A stretch of 64,000 nt of DNA from Sphingomonas sp. Leaf21 (GTDB taxonomy: Bacteria > Pseudomonadota > Alphaproteobacteria > Sphingomonadales > Sphingomonadaceae). Each line of letters opens with the position of its first letter. Within the stretch, counting starts at the first letter, position 1. Shown piece by piece: positions 10,696 to 19,768 of this stretch. The translations under genes were made by a program, and so were the position numbers. Location: NCBI RefSeq assembly GCF_916858675.1, contig NZ_CAKASM010000001.1, forward strand, positions 496,001-560,000, in the 5' to 3' direction. The notes under the pieces were generated by a model that saw only the letters and a list, made by a program, of their open reading frames with translations, had not been told where the DNA came from and ran no database searches.

Positions 10696-11982
10696 ATGAA
10701 CAAAGACTTATCCTCGACAGCGGCGGAATTGGCCCCGGCGACGTGGAACACTATGTCCGCGTCCGGACAGTCGCCAGCGCTGTCAACCGCCTGGGACATA
10801 TTGCTGGTCGAGGACGATCCGGCGGTCGCGCGGACGACGGAGATCCTGTTTCGGCTCGCCGGGCATCGGCTGGAGATCGCCCCCGAGCCGCAGGCCGCCT
10901 ATTCCCGACTGGCGGAGCGGCGCTACGACGCGATCCTGCTCGACCTGAATTTCGGCATGGGTCGGACCAGCGGTGACGAGGGGCTCGCCTGCATCGCCCG
11001 GATCATGGGCGACGATCCGGCTGCGCGGATCATCGTGATCACCGCGCATAGCGGTATCCGTATCGCGGTCGCCGCGATGCAGGCGGGCGCGCGCGACTTC
11101 CTGATGAAGCCGTGGCGCAAGGACGATCTGCTCGCCAAATGCGCCGCCGTGATCGGACAACGCGATGCACCCGCACCCCGGCTCGTCACGGGCGGGTCGG
11201 AGATGCTGGGCGACTCTCCGGCAATCGAGGCGGTACGGGCGATGATCCGCCGGGTCGGACCGACGGTCGCCAATATCTGCGTCACGGGACGGTCGGGATC
11301 GGGGCGCACGCTGGCGGCGCTGGCCGTCCATGCCGCATCCGGCGATGCCGCAACGCCGGTCACGCGCGTCGACCTGCGTGACAGCGACCAATGGCCGTCG
11401 ATCGATACGGCACTCGGCACGTTGCTGCTCAAGCATCCCGACGGACTCGACGCGGTTCTTCAGGCGCGACTGCTCGACCGCCTGCTCCCCGGCCAGCGTT
11501 GCATCAGCGTGGCGGACTCGCTCGCGCCCCTGTCGCCGGCGCTGCGTCGTCGGCTGTCGACGCTGGAGATCGCCATCCCGCCGCTCGGCACGCGGCGGGA
11601 GGATATGGGGGTGCTGGCCCGGCATTTCGCGCGGGTCGCGGGCGCTCGCTTCGGTCGCCCGGCGCGGCTCACCCCCGCTGCCGAGGCGATCATCGCCGCC
11701 ACCGACTGGCCCGACGAGGTGCGCGGGCTGGCCGCCGCGATCGAGCGGGCGGTACTGCTGTCCGACGACGGCGTCGTTGACGCCGCGGCGCTCCGGGCCG
11801 CCAGCCCGCCGCCCGGCATCGCGGACACCGCCCCCGCAGCGGCGCTCCGGCTCGACGATGCCGAGCGGTTGATGATCGTCGCCGCCTTGACCGAACATCG
11901 CCACAATATCTCGCGCGCGGCCGCCGCGCTGGGGATCAGCCGGGGCACCCTATACCGGCGCATGGCGCAGCATGGCCTCTAG
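10696..11982 (+). CDS. NtrC-like response regulator with degenerate AAA+ domain and Fis-type HTH
   Basis: A 428-residue three-domain protein. The receiver (about 34-150) has acidic residues E39-D41, phospho-acceptor D83 (ILLDLNF), T116 and K138 (FLMKPW). The central AAA+ region is decayed: the Walker A is GRSGSGRT (198-205) with the usual Lys replaced by Arg, the Walker B acidic pair is absent (GTLLLKHPDG), and the GAFTGA loop that contacts sigma-54 is missing. The C-terminus is an intact Fis-type helix-turn-helix (NISRAAAALGISRGTLYRRM). It probably acts as a plain DNA-binding regulator without sigma-54 activation. ATG 10753 is an alternative start. The kinase gene overlaps by 11 bases. Confidence 0.85.
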   Translation: MNKDLSSTAAELAPATWNTMSASGQSPALSTAWDILLVEDDPAVARTTEILFRLAGHRLEIAPEPQAAYSRLAERRYDAILLDLNFGMGRTSGDEGLACIARIMGDDPAARIIVITAHSGIRIAVAAMQAGARDFLMKPWRKDDLLAKCAAVIGQRDAPAPRLVTGGSEMLGDSPAIEAVRAMIRRVGPTVANICVTGRSGSGRTLAALAVHAASGDAATPVTRVDLRDSDQWPSIDTALGTLLLKHPDGLDAVLQARLLDRLLPGQRCISVADSLAPLSPALRRRLSTLEIAIPPLGTRREDMGVLARHFARVAGARFGRPARLTPAAEAIIAATDWPDEVRGLAAAIERAVLLSDDGVVDAAALRAASPPPGIADTAPAAALRLDDAERLMIVAALTEHRHNISRAAAALGISRGTLYRRMAQHGL

Positions 11983-13129
11983 CACGGAGCGGACGGCGAT
12001 CGCCGTCGGTGTGTCGCTGGCCATCGCGGGGGCGGTGGTGGGCGCGGCGTGGACGCATGGCCTGTGGCTGGCGATGACCGGCGGGCTGCTGGCGATCGCA
12101 TGGCTGCTGCTCCTGAACCTGTTCGCCGTGCGGCGGCGGGCCCCGCTTCCCCCCGCGCCCGTCATGACGGACGAACGAGAGGCGATCCTGCACCGGATGT
12201 TGCTCGACGCCTCTCCCACCCCGCTGCTCGCGGTGGACGGGACGGCGGCGCGCGCGCTCAACCGGGCGGCGCGGCGGCTGTTCGACACCGACGACCGCAT
12301 CCTGCCAGCCCCGCCGAGCCTGCTCGAGGCGGAGGCGACGCATCTTCGTCACGCAGGACGCGGCTGGCGCATCGACCGGGTCGACGTGGGCAGCCATGCG
12401 GTCGTCGCGCTGATCGATGTCGAGGGCGAAGAACGCGTCGCCGAGGCACGCGCGAGCGACGAAATGATCCAGGTGCTGGGGCATGAGATGCTCAACGGGC
12501 TCGTCCCCATCGTATCGCTGGCCGAGTGCGGGATCGCCGCCGTCGAGGCGAAGGACGGCGACCCCGCCCTGTTGCCCGAAATCCTGACGACGCTCGCCCG
12601 CCGTGCCGAGGGGCTGCAACGCTTTACCCAGGCCTATCGCACGCTCGCACGGTTGCCGCCGCCGATGAAGCAGCCGGTGGGGCTGGCGGAACTGGTCGAC
12701 GATCTCGCACGGCTGTTCGCCAGTCGCTGGCCGGAGACGCGACTGAGCGTCGCGATCCCGGCCGATCTGACCGCCGCCGTCGATCGTGACCAGCTGAGCC
12801 AGGCGATCTGGGCGTTGTTGCAGAACGCCGTGGAGGCGGCGAAGGGCAGCGACGGCCCGGCGGTGACGGTCACGTGCGAGGCGCGCGACGGTCGCATCGT
12901 GCTGGACATAGCGGACAATGGGCCGGGCGTTCCGGCCGAGCAGGCCGCCACGATCTTCCGCCCCTTCGCGACGACCAAGGCCGAGGGGACGGGTATCGGC
13001 CTGACGCTCGCGCGCCGGATCGCGAGAGCGCATAGCGGTACGCTCGACCTGGCGAGCGCGGTCCCGGCGACCTTCCGGCTCAGCGTGCCGGTTGGGGAGT
13101 CGGGAAAGCCGTCCCCGGGCCGGGGATGA
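11972..13129 (+). CDS. Membrane sensor histidine kinase
   Basis: A 385-residue kinase with two hydrophobic helices near residues 7-28 and 31-52, a short PAS-like linker, and a transmitter domain. H171 lies in VLGHEMLNGLVPI. The ATPase boxes are LLQNAVEAAK (N), DNGPGVP (G1), FRPF (F) and GTGIGLTLAR (G2). Almost no periplasmic loop separates the helices, so it probably senses something in or at the membrane. The start lies inside the end of the response regulator gene, so the two are translationally coupled and form a cognate pair. The divergent permeases are the likely regulon. Confidence 0.88.
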   Translation: MASSTERTAIAVGVSLAIAGAVVGAAWTHGLWLAMTGGLLAIAWLLLLNLFAVRRRAPLPPAPVMTDEREAILHRMLLDASPTPLLAVDGTAARALNRAARRLFDTDDRILPAPPSLLEAEATHLRHAGRGWRIDRVDVGSHAVVALIDVEGEERVAEARASDEMIQVLGHEMLNGLVPIVSLAECGIAAVEAKDGDPALLPEILTTLARRAEGLQRFTQAYRTLARLPPPMKQPVGLAELVDDLARLFASRWPETRLSVAIPADLTAAVDRDQLSQAIWALLQNAVEAAKGSDGPAVTVTCEARDGRIVLDIADNGPGVPAEQAATIFRPFATTKAEGTGIGLTLARRIARAHSGTLDLASAVPATFRLSVPVGESGKPSPGRG

Positions 13130-13160
13130 CCCGCCGCCATTTTCCCGTAAAGGCGACGGC

Positions 13161-14435
13161 ATGAACTCCCGCCCATCCCCGCCGACCGACAGCCGCGCCG
13201 GACTGGTCCTCGCGATGCTGCTGCTCGTCTACATCTTCAATTTCGTCGATCGGCAGATCCTGGCGATCCTGGCCGCTCCGATCCAGCAGGAGTTGCATCT
13301 CAGCGACCGGCAATTGGGGCTGCTCGGCGGGATCGCCTTCGCGCTGCTCTATTCGACGTTGGGCGTGCCGCTCGCCTGGCTGGCCGACCGGACCAGCCGG
13401 AGCTGGGTCGTCACGGGTTCGCTGCTGCTGTGGAGCGGCTTTACCGCCTTGTGCGGGCTGGCGGGGGGCTTCTGGCACATCTTCCTGGCGCGGCTTGGGG
13501 TCGGCATCGGCGAGGCGGGCGGGGTGGCGCCGTCCTATGCGATTATCGGCGACTATTTCCCGCCACGCAGGCGCGCCTTCGCGCTGTCCGTCTATTCGCT
13601 CGGCATTCCGCTGGGGTCGGCGGCCGGCGTCTTGGCCGGGGGCTATATCGCCGCGCGGATCGACTGGCGCGCGGCGTTCGTCTCGGTCGGGCTCGCCGGC
13701 ATCCTGATCGCCCCGCTCGTCCGCTTTGTCGTGCGAGACCGGCGCCCCGCCGCCGCCATATCCGCGTCGACCGACGCGCCGCGCTTCGCCGCGGTCGCGC
13801 GGACGCTGGCCGCCAAGCCGTCCTTCTGGCTGCTGTCCTTCGGCGCGGCCAGCGGATCGATGCCGGGCTATGGCCTGGCCTTCTGGTTGCCGAGCCTGCT
13901 CCGCCGCAGCTTCGGGCTCGACCTGATCGACAGCTCGCATTTCATCGCCGCGCTGCTGCTGATCGGCGGGACCAGCGGCATATTGGGCGGCGGCTGGCTC
14001 GCGGACAGGCTCGGTGCGCGCGACCGGGCCTGGTTCGCCTATGTCCCCGCCATCGCCTATAGCGTCAGCGTACCCTTCTACGCGGTCGGCATCCAGGGCG
14101 GCGACGCGCGCCTGGCCTTCGCGCTGTTCCTCCTGCCGCAGGCGCTGGCCTATGCCTGGCTCGGCCCGGTGCTCGCGGCGGTGCAGAATCTCGTCGCGCC
14201 CGAGGCCCGCGCGACGGCGGCGGCGCTGTTCCTGCTCATCAACAATCTGATCGGGCTGGGCGGCGGCATCTATGCGCTGGGGGCGCTGTCCGATGCGCTG
14301 GCGCCGATCTACGGCACGGACGCGCTGCGCCATTCGATGCTCTTCGCGCTCCTCCTCTATGCGCTGGCGGCGCTGCTCGTCGGATTGGCCGGACCGCGCC
14401 TGCGTCGTGACTGGGTCGGCGCCGTTGAACCCTGA
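13161..14435 (+). CDS. MFS transporter, spinster-like family
   Basis: A 424-residue polytopic inner-membrane protein with about twelve hydrophobic segments. The MFS signature after helix 2 is visible (GVPLAWLADRTSRSWVV), as is the GVGIGEAGGVAPSYAII stretch in helix 4 seen in spinster-like carriers. I chose ATG 13161 because AAAGG precedes it, and residues upstream lack membrane or signal character. It follows the kinase by 31 bases, so co-transcription is possible but no functional link is evident. The substrate is unknown. Confidence 0.85.
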   Translation: MNSRPSPPTDSRAGLVLAMLLLVYIFNFVDRQILAILAAPIQQELHLSDRQLGLLGGIAFALLYSTLGVPLAWLADRTSRSWVVTGSLLLWSGFTALCGLAGGFWHIFLARLGVGIGEAGGVAPSYAIIGDYFPPRRRAFALSVYSLGIPLGSAAGVLAGGYIAARIDWRAAFVSVGLAGILIAPLVRFVVRDRRPAAAISASTDAPRFAAVARTLAAKPSFWLLSFGAASGSMPGYGLAFWLPSLLRRSFGLDLIDSSHFIAALLLIGGTSGILGGGWLADRLGARDRAWFAYVPAIAYSVSVPFYAVGIQGGDARLAFALFLLPQALAYAWLGPVLAAVQNLVAPEARATAAALFLLINNLIGLGGGIYALGALSDALAPIYGTDALRHSMLFALLLYALAALLVGLAGPRLRRDWVGAVEP

Positions 14436-14460
14436 CCCCGGATCGTGGCAAGGAGCCATC

Positions 14461-14928
14461 GTGTCCGAACGTCCGAAGATCCTGGTCGATGCCGATGCCT
14501 GTCCCGTCAAGGACGAGGTGTACCGCGTAGCCTATCGCCTGGAGGTGCCGGTGACGGTGGTCAGCAACGCGCATCTGCGCGTGCCGCCGCATCCGCTGAT
14601 CGCGCGGATCGTCGTGGGGGACGGGTTCGATGCGGCGGACGACTGGATCGCCGAACGCGCGGACGCGATGACCGTGGTGATCACCGCCGACATCCTGCTG
14701 GCGGATCGCTGCCTGAAGGCGGGCGCGGCGGTGATCGCGCCGAATGGCAAACCCTTCACACCCAATTCGATCGGCAACGCCGTCGCGGTTCGCGCGATCA
14801 TGAGCGACCTGCGCGCGGGGGGCGACCGCATCGGCGGACCGCCGCCCTTCGCCAGGGAGGACCGGTCCCGCTTCCTGTCCGCGCTCGACACCGCGCTGAC
14901 CGCGCTGCTGCGCAAGGCCACGCGCTAA
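14461..14928 (+). CDS. YaiI/YqxD family protein (DUF188)
   Basis: A 155-residue small cytoplasmic protein starting with GTG 14461, with AGGAG at 14451-14455. It carries the family hallmarks: an ILVDADACPVKDEVYRVA N-terminus, an acidic DGFDAADDWIAE region, VITADILLADRCL, and NGKPFTPNSIG near 100-110. The fold is related to PIN/NYN-type nucleases and the Asp pattern (DADACP, TADILLAD) is kept, but no function is established for the family. It follows the MFS gene by 25 bases. Confidence 0.85.
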   Translation: MSERPKILVDADACPVKDEVYRVAYRLEVPVTVVSNAHLRVPPHPLIARIVVGDGFDAADDWIAERADAMTVVITADILLADRCLKAGAAVIAPNGKPFTPNSIGNAVAVRAIMSDLRAGGDRIGGPPPFAREDRSRFLSALDTALTALLRKATR

Positions 14929-14971
14929 CCGCCACTTGATCTGCCGCCCGGCGGACGATTAGGGCGCGGGG

Positions 14972-15551
14972 ATGAAGCCTTCATCCAGCGCCGTCCGGCC
15001 CCTCCTCGCCTCGCTCCTGCTTCCCCTGGCAGCGACCCTTCCTTCCCCGGCAGGAGCCCAGGGCGCCGACCGCGCCCGCCGCTGGCGCCGCGTCCGCCAA
15101 TGGCGGGATCATCCCGTTGCCGCTCAATCCGATCGTCCCGGCGGCCCAGCGGGTCTGCACGTTGCGCACCCCGGCCGGGCTGGGCTACACCGTGCTTCGC
15201 CCCGGAACCGGCGCGCTGCCCGCCGCCGATGCGACGGTGCTGGTCAACTATATCGGCTATCTGAGCGCGACGGGCGCGGTGTTCGACCAGGCGATGCAGA
15301 CCCCCATGCCGGTCGGCGAAGTGATCCCCGGCTTCTCACAGGGCCTGCAACTGATCGGCCGTGGCGGCATCCTGCGGCTCTGCATCCCGGCGGCACTGGG
15401 GTACGGCGCGCAGGAATCGGGACCGATCCCGGCCAATTCCGACCTCGTCTTCCAGGTCGAGATGCTGGACTTCAAATCGGCCGCCGAGATCGCCGAGATG
15501 CGCAAGGCTGCGGCGGCCGAGCGCCCTACCCCGCCAGCCGCGCAACAGTAA
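14972..15551 (+). CDS. Exported FKBP-type peptidyl-prolyl isomerase, signal peptide and catalytic domain in different frames
   Basis: A good signal peptide starts at ATG 14972 (charged start, LLASLLLPLAATLPSPAGAQG). That frame then runs into arginine-rich nonsense, while the mature FKBP protein continues in the next frame from about residue AGAASANGGIIP onward. The FKBP domain is complete: VLVNYIGYL, then GEVIPGFSQGLQLIGRGG and LGYGAQESGPIPANSDLVFQVEMLDF, ending at 15551. One extra base between about 15060 and 15075 (for example in gaccgcg) would explain the break. The catalytic frame has a TGA at 14973 and its first start codon is TTG 15117. Either a recent frameshift or a sequencing error; intact, it would be a periplasmic foldase. 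Confidence 0.7.
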
Positions 15552-15602
15552 GACAGGCCGGGCGGCTATCCCGTTCCAAGGCCGATCGACGTTCCGCTTA
15601 TT

Positions 15603-15635
15603 CTCCCCTCTCCCCTCTACGAGGGGCGAGGGAAG
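15603..15635. repeat. Inverted repeat hairpin between FKBP and isomerase-like genes
   Basis: Two 15-base arms (15603-15617 and 15621-15635) around a 3-base loop match at 13 of 15 positions, giving a C/T- and G/A-rich stem. It sits in the 166-base gap after the FKBP gene. It may terminate transcription weakly, but there is no T-run. Short pyrimidine/purine palindromes like this recur between genes in sphingomonads, so a dispersed repeat is equally likely. Confidence 0.5.
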
Positions 15636-15717
15636 GACAGGCATAGTTGAATGTCGACCCGCCCCAACCGGCTGCGTTCCCCCTTGCCGTGTTCGGCGTC
15701 TCGCCTATCCTCCGGGC

Positions 15718-16557
15718 ATGATCAGCCGCCGCCAAGCCATCGCCTCCTCGCTCGCGCTGTGCGCGACCGCGGGTATTTCCGCGCCGCCGGTCCGCCCCGG
15801 CCGCCTGAAACAATCGGTCAGCCGCTGGTGCTATGACAAGATTCCGCTCGATCGGCTCTGCGAGGCGGCGGTTCGGATGGGGCTGCAGGGGATCGACCTG
15901 CTGCAACCCGCCGAATATGAGGTTCCGCGCCGCTACGGCCTGCGCTGCACCATGGGCTATGCCGCCGACATGATGACGATCGCCGACGGGCTCAATCGGC
16001 GAGAGAACCACGCCGCGATCGAGCGGGCCTTTCGGACCGGCATCCCGCAGGCGGCGAAGGCGGGCGTGCCCAACGTCATCGCCTTTTCCGGCAACCGCAA
16101 GGGAATGTCCGACGAGGAGGGCGCGGCGAACACCGTCGCCGGGCTGAACCGGCTGAAGGCGATCGCGGAGGATCACGACGTGACGATCTGCGTCGAGTTG
16201 CTCAACAGCAAGGTCAACCATCCCGACTATATGGCGGACCATACCGCCTGGGGCGTCGACGTCGCCAAGGCGGTCGGGTCGCCCCGCGTCAAGCTGCTCT
16301 ACGACATCTACCACATGCAGATCATGGAAGGCGACCTGATCGACACGATCCGCAAGAACATCGCCTATATCGGCCATTTCCACACCGGCGGCGTGCCGGG
16401 GCGCCATAATCTGGACGACACACAAGAGGTGAACTGGCGGGCGGTGGCAAGGAGTGTCGCGGACCTGAATTTCCAGGGCTATTTTGCGCATGAGTTCGTA
16501 CCCACGGGCGATCCGCTGACCGCACTGGCGCAGGCGGTCCGGACCTGCACCGTCTGA
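15718..16557 (+). CDS. Exported sugar-phosphate isomerase/hydroxypyruvate isomerase-like TIM-barrel protein
   Basis: A 279-residue protein starting at ATG 15718 with a Tat-like leader (SRRQAIASSLALCATAG). The AP-endonuclease-2/xylose-isomerase-like barrel carries metal-site candidates in ICVELLNSK (Glu), LLYDIYHMQIMEGD (Asp/His), IGHFHTGGVPGRH (His) and AHEFVPTGD (Glu). This is the arrangement of the hydroxypyruvate isomerase family. Cytoplasmic Hyi acts on glyoxylate-pathway intermediates; the export signal suggests a different, probably sugar-related substrate here. It converges with the gene at 16579-18435. The fold call is strong and the reaction uncertain. Confidence 0.75.
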   Translation: MISRRQAIASSLALCATAGISAPPVRPGRLKQSVSRWCYDKIPLDRLCEAAVRMGLQGIDLLQPAEYEVPRRYGLRCTMGYAADMMTIADGLNRRENHAAIERAFRTGIPQAAKAGVPNVIAFSGNRKGMSDEEGAANTVAGLNRLKAIAEDHDVTICVELLNSKVNHPDYMADHTAWGVDVAKAVGSPRVKLLYDIYHMQIMEGDLIDTIRKNIAYIGHFHTGGVPGRHNLDDTQEVNWRAVARSVADLNFQGYFAHEFVPTGDPLTALAQAVRTCTV

Positions 16558-16578
16558 GCGACGCCGCCTGCGGGCTGC

Positions 16579-18435
16579 CTAGCGAGCGCCGCCCGTCGTC
16601 GCGCCTGGTCCGACCAGTCCGGCGACAAGTGCCTGGGCGCGCGGACGCTCGGGGCTGTCATAGGGGCCCTGCGCCACCGGCATGGCGATGCGGCGCGCGA
16701 CGGTGACGCCGCCCTTCGCCGCCAATGCCTCCGCCAGGTCGACGCGCGTCGCAGGGGCGTTGGGCACGGCGGTCAGCGCCGCCTGCAACCCGTCGATCGC
16801 GTTATCGGGCACGCTCTGCCCCAACAGGGCGAAGCTGCGATAATAGGCGGGCAACGGCTCGACCGCGCGCACATCCAGCCGGTTCGCGGCCGCGATCGCC
16901 TTGCGCGCCTCGACCAGCGCCGCGTCGCGCGCCGGTCCGGCTTGCGCATCGGCCTGCAGCACGCGCGCCATGCCGACCCAGGCACGGGCGTCGGCATCCT
17001 GCGGGGCGAGCGCGACGGCGCGGTTCGCGGCCGCCAGACATTCGTCGGCATGGCCGCTTCGACATTCCGCCTCCGCCAACAGGCGTTGCGCGCCATATTC
17101 GCCGGGCCATTTCGCCGCGTCGCGCCGCAAGCGTTCGAGCCAGCGGTCACGCCCCCGGAGCGCCTCGTCCCGCGCCTTGGCGATCGTTCGGGCGGCATCG
17201 GGCGGGGTATTGGCGGCCGGGGCGGCGGGTATCTCGACGCGCGAACCGAGTTCGAGCTGCCCCTGGACGAACGCCGCCTCCCCCTCGGTCAGGCGATGGA
17301 CCACCGGCTGCTCGATCAGCGAGGGCGCATAGGTGACCGACTCATAGGGCTTTCGCGCCCCGAAATAGCTGCGCAGTTCCTTGGCCAGCACCTGTTGGTC
17401 GCCAAAGACCTTCGCCGCCGTCTCCGCATCGGCACCGCCTGCCCTGAGCGCCAGATACTGCCGGAGCTGCGGACGCCTGGTGTCCGAGAAGAGCAAGAAA
17501 TGGGTAAGCATCCAGGCATGGATCGGCGTCCATCGGGTCTTGCGCGGGTTCTCCGCCAGATAGTGATCGTTCAGCACATCGCGGATCGGGTAGCTGCCGA
17601 ACAACTGCAGCACCGACGACGTACCCGGCGGGCTGCGGCCATATTCCAGGACATTGTCACGCCGGACGACGAGGGTCGAAAACACCTCGCCGAAGCCGTC
17701 GAGATACCAGCGCGGATAGGCCGCCGGGAAATAGGTCTGGAGATAATGCTGCGCGTACCCGGCGTAGATCAGGCTGTCTGCACTGATCGGGATCGCCTTC
17801 TCGCCAAAGGTCGGGCCGTTTGCGCCCGCGCTCGCCATGCCGGACACGGCGAAATCCCCGATCGCCGCACTCGACAACGCCGCCTGCGACGCTGGATCGG
17901 CACCGCCCAATTGTGCGCGCAGCGCCGGGTCGGACAGGACGGACTGAACGCTCATCGCATTGAGCATCGAGCGTTCGATGATCGCGCGCTGGTCGACCCG
18001 CGTCGTCGCCAGCACCGCCCCGGTCTCGCGCGGATCATAATAGCGCATCGCGGAGAACAGGTCGGCGAAGGGCCCCTGCTGCCAGCGCCGGTTGCGCAGG
18101 TCCATCGCCTGGAACATCGGCACGTCGCCGATCAGCGTGATGCGCAGCTTGACCGTCGGATCGGCCGCATCGGTCCGCCCTAGCAATCCGGACAACAGGA
18201 AGTGGAGCCGCTCGATATTGCGGGTGATGCGGAGGAGATCGGCCTCCGAACCGTCGCTAAGCACGACGACGTGACTCGTCTCCGCCTCGCGCCAGTTGCT
18301 CAGCTTGGAGCGGACGCCCTGCACGACGACATCGGGGCCCGACTGGGTCGCCGGGGGACGACCGGACGCGGTCTGCGCCGTCGCCTCCGTCCCGAGCAAA
18401 ACGACACCCGCGATCGCAAGCCAGCAACGCCGCAT
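16579..18435 (-). CDS. Exported MA-clan (gluzincin-like) peptidase-like protein with degenerate active site and C-terminal helical repeats
   Basis: A 618-residue secreted protein with a signal peptide ending near AQTASG. The middle region has the layout of gluzincins at about residues 225-260, but where HExxH is expected the sequence reads GYAQH, so the first His and the catalytic Glu are lost. The downstream WYLDGFGEVF still resembles the third-ligand helix. The C-terminal third looks like TPR/Sel1-type helical repeats (LAEAECRSGHADECLAAANRAVALAP). It is probably a binding or scaffold protein rather than a protease. A GGAGGG site precedes ATG 18435. Function is unknown. Confidence 0.65.
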   Translation of the reverse strand: MRRCWLAIAGVVLLGTEATAQTASGRPPATQSGPDVVVQGVRSKLSNWREAETSHVVVLSDGSEADLLRITRNIERLHFLLSGLLGRTDAADPTVKLRITLIGDVPMFQAMDLRNRRWQQGPFADLFSAMRYYDPRETGAVLATTRVDQRAIIERSMLNAMSVQSVLSDPALRAQLGGADPASQAALSSAAIGDFAVSGMASAGANGPTFGEKAIPISADSLIYAGYAQHYLQTYFPAAYPRWYLDGFGEVFSTLVVRRDNVLEYGRSPPGTSSVLQLFGSYPIRDVLNDHYLAENPRKTRWTPIHAWMLTHFLLFSDTRRPQLRQYLALRAGGADAETAAKVFGDQQVLAKELRSYFGARKPYESVTYAPSLIEQPVVHRLTEGEAAFVQGQLELGSRVEIPAAPAANTPPDAARTIAKARDEALRGRDRWLERLRRDAAKWPGEYGAQRLLAEAECRSGHADECLAAANRAVALAPQDADARAWVGMARVLQADAQAGPARDAALVEARKAIAAANRLDVRAVEPLPAYYRSFALLGQSVPDNAIDGLQAALTAVPNAPATRVDLAEALAAKGGVTVARRIAMPVAQGPYDSPERPRAQALVAGLVGPGATTGGAR

Positions 18436-18522
18436 CCATCCCTCCGTAACCGGGACTTATGCGAACCGGTCGGGGGTCAGGCTATCACAGGATGACGCCT
18501 GCCCCAAGCGGCTGGACGGCGC

Positions 18523-19752
18523 TCAGGAAACCAGCCGGATCATGACGACACCGTGCGGCGCGACCTCCGCTTCGTAGCGGCGCGATACGCGGCCCAGATC
18601 CCTGTGCGACCACAGATCGCGCGCGCGAAGCGCCGTCTTCGCGGGCAGCCCGAGCATCGTCCAGTCGGCCCCGATCCGCGCCGGGGTTTCGCCGCGATTC
18701 CACAGCAGCAGCGTGCGCCCGCCATCGGCCATCGGCTTGACCCAGACCTCCTGCTTGCCGTCGCGCGCCACGCGGTGACCCTGGGTGCCGAGCGGATCCT
18801 GATCGACCGCGATCACCTCCTTGTTCAACAGGATCTCGCGCGTCGCCGCCGACATGCCCGCCACGTCGTTGCCCGCGATGAGCGGCGCGGCCATCATCGC
18901 CCAGAGCGAGAAATGCGCACGATATTCGGCGTCGTTCAAGCCGCCATTGCCGACCTCCAGCATGTCGGGGTCGTTCCAGTGGCCCGGCCCGGCGAAGGGC
19001 CAGAGCGGCTCGTTGAGATCGACGATCGACGCGATGCCCCAGCTATAGCCGTGCTTGCCTTCCCATTTGTCGGTGATGTCGCCGGTCGTCCGCCACATAT
19101 TGCCGATCCTGGCGCCCCAGAGCCAGGGCCTGGAATTGCCCCACTCGCACAGCGAGAACAGGATCGGCCGCCCCGTCGCGCGCAACGCGTCGGCCATGGT
19201 CGCATAGGCCTCCTCCGCGTTGCGGACGCCGGTCGAGCACCAGTCGTATTTCAGATAGTCGACGCCCCAGCGGGCATATTGCAGCGCGTCCTGATATTCA
19301 TGCCCCTGGCTGCCGGGACGACCGCCGCAGGTCTTGGTGCCCGCGTCGGAATAGATGCCGAACTTCAGCCCCTTGGCGTGGATATAGTCGCCCAGCGCCT
19401 TCAGCCCGCCGGGAAAGCGCGTGCGATCCTCGGTGATGAAGCCGTTCGCGTCGCGCGGGCCGTGCCAGCAATCGTCGATGACGATATAGTCGTATCCCGC
19501 CGCCTTCATGCCGTTGGACGCCATCGCATCCGCCGTCTTGCGGATCACCGCCTCGTTGACGTTGCAGGCGAACTTGTTCCAGCTGTTCCAGCCCATGGGC
19601 GGGGTGAGCGCCAGGCCGTTGGCGGTCCGCTTGGGGTCCTTGGACGGGGCGAGCGTGTTGGGGTCGGTGTCCAGCACCTCCTGCGCCAGGACGGGTGCGA
19701 CCTGGAGCATGAGCGCGGCGGCGGCCAGCGGACGAATGACGCGACGGAGCAT
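18523..19752 (-). CDS. Alpha-galactosidase, GH27
   Basis: A 409-residue exported enzyme with a Sec signal peptide (cleavage near VLAQ). The GH27 barrel starts with LTPPMGWNSWNKF. The catalytic nucleophile is D170 in YLKYDWC and the acid/base is D225 in WRTTGDI; their 55-residue spacing matches that of plant GH27 enzymes. Substrate-loop HWNDPDMLEVGNGG follows, then a beta-sandwich domain. I chose ATG 19752 because AGGGACG precedes it; the longer frame is overlap with the GH5 gene. It is last in the GH3-GH5-GH27 operon, where it would remove galactose branches from mannan. Confidence 0.92.
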   Translation of the reverse strand: MLRRVIRPLAAAALMLQVAPVLAQEVLDTDPNTLAPSKDPKRTANGLALTPPMGWNSWNKFACNVNEAVIRKTADAMASNGMKAAGYDYIVIDDCWHGPRDANGFITEDRTRFPGGLKALGDYIHAKGLKFGIYSDAGTKTCGGRPGSQGHEYQDALQYARWGVDYLKYDWCSTGVRNAEEAYATMADALRATGRPILFSLCEWGNSRPWLWGARIGNMWRTTGDITDKWEGKHGYSWGIASIVDLNEPLWPFAGPGHWNDPDMLEVGNGGLNDAEYRAHFSLWAMMAAPLIAGNDVAGMSAATREILLNKEVIAVDQDPLGTQGHRVARDGKQEVWVKPMADGGRTLLLWNRGETPARIGADWTMLGLPAKTALRARDLWSHRDLGRVSRRYEAEVAPHGVVMIRLVS

Positions 19753-19768
19753 GACGATCGTCCCTGGC

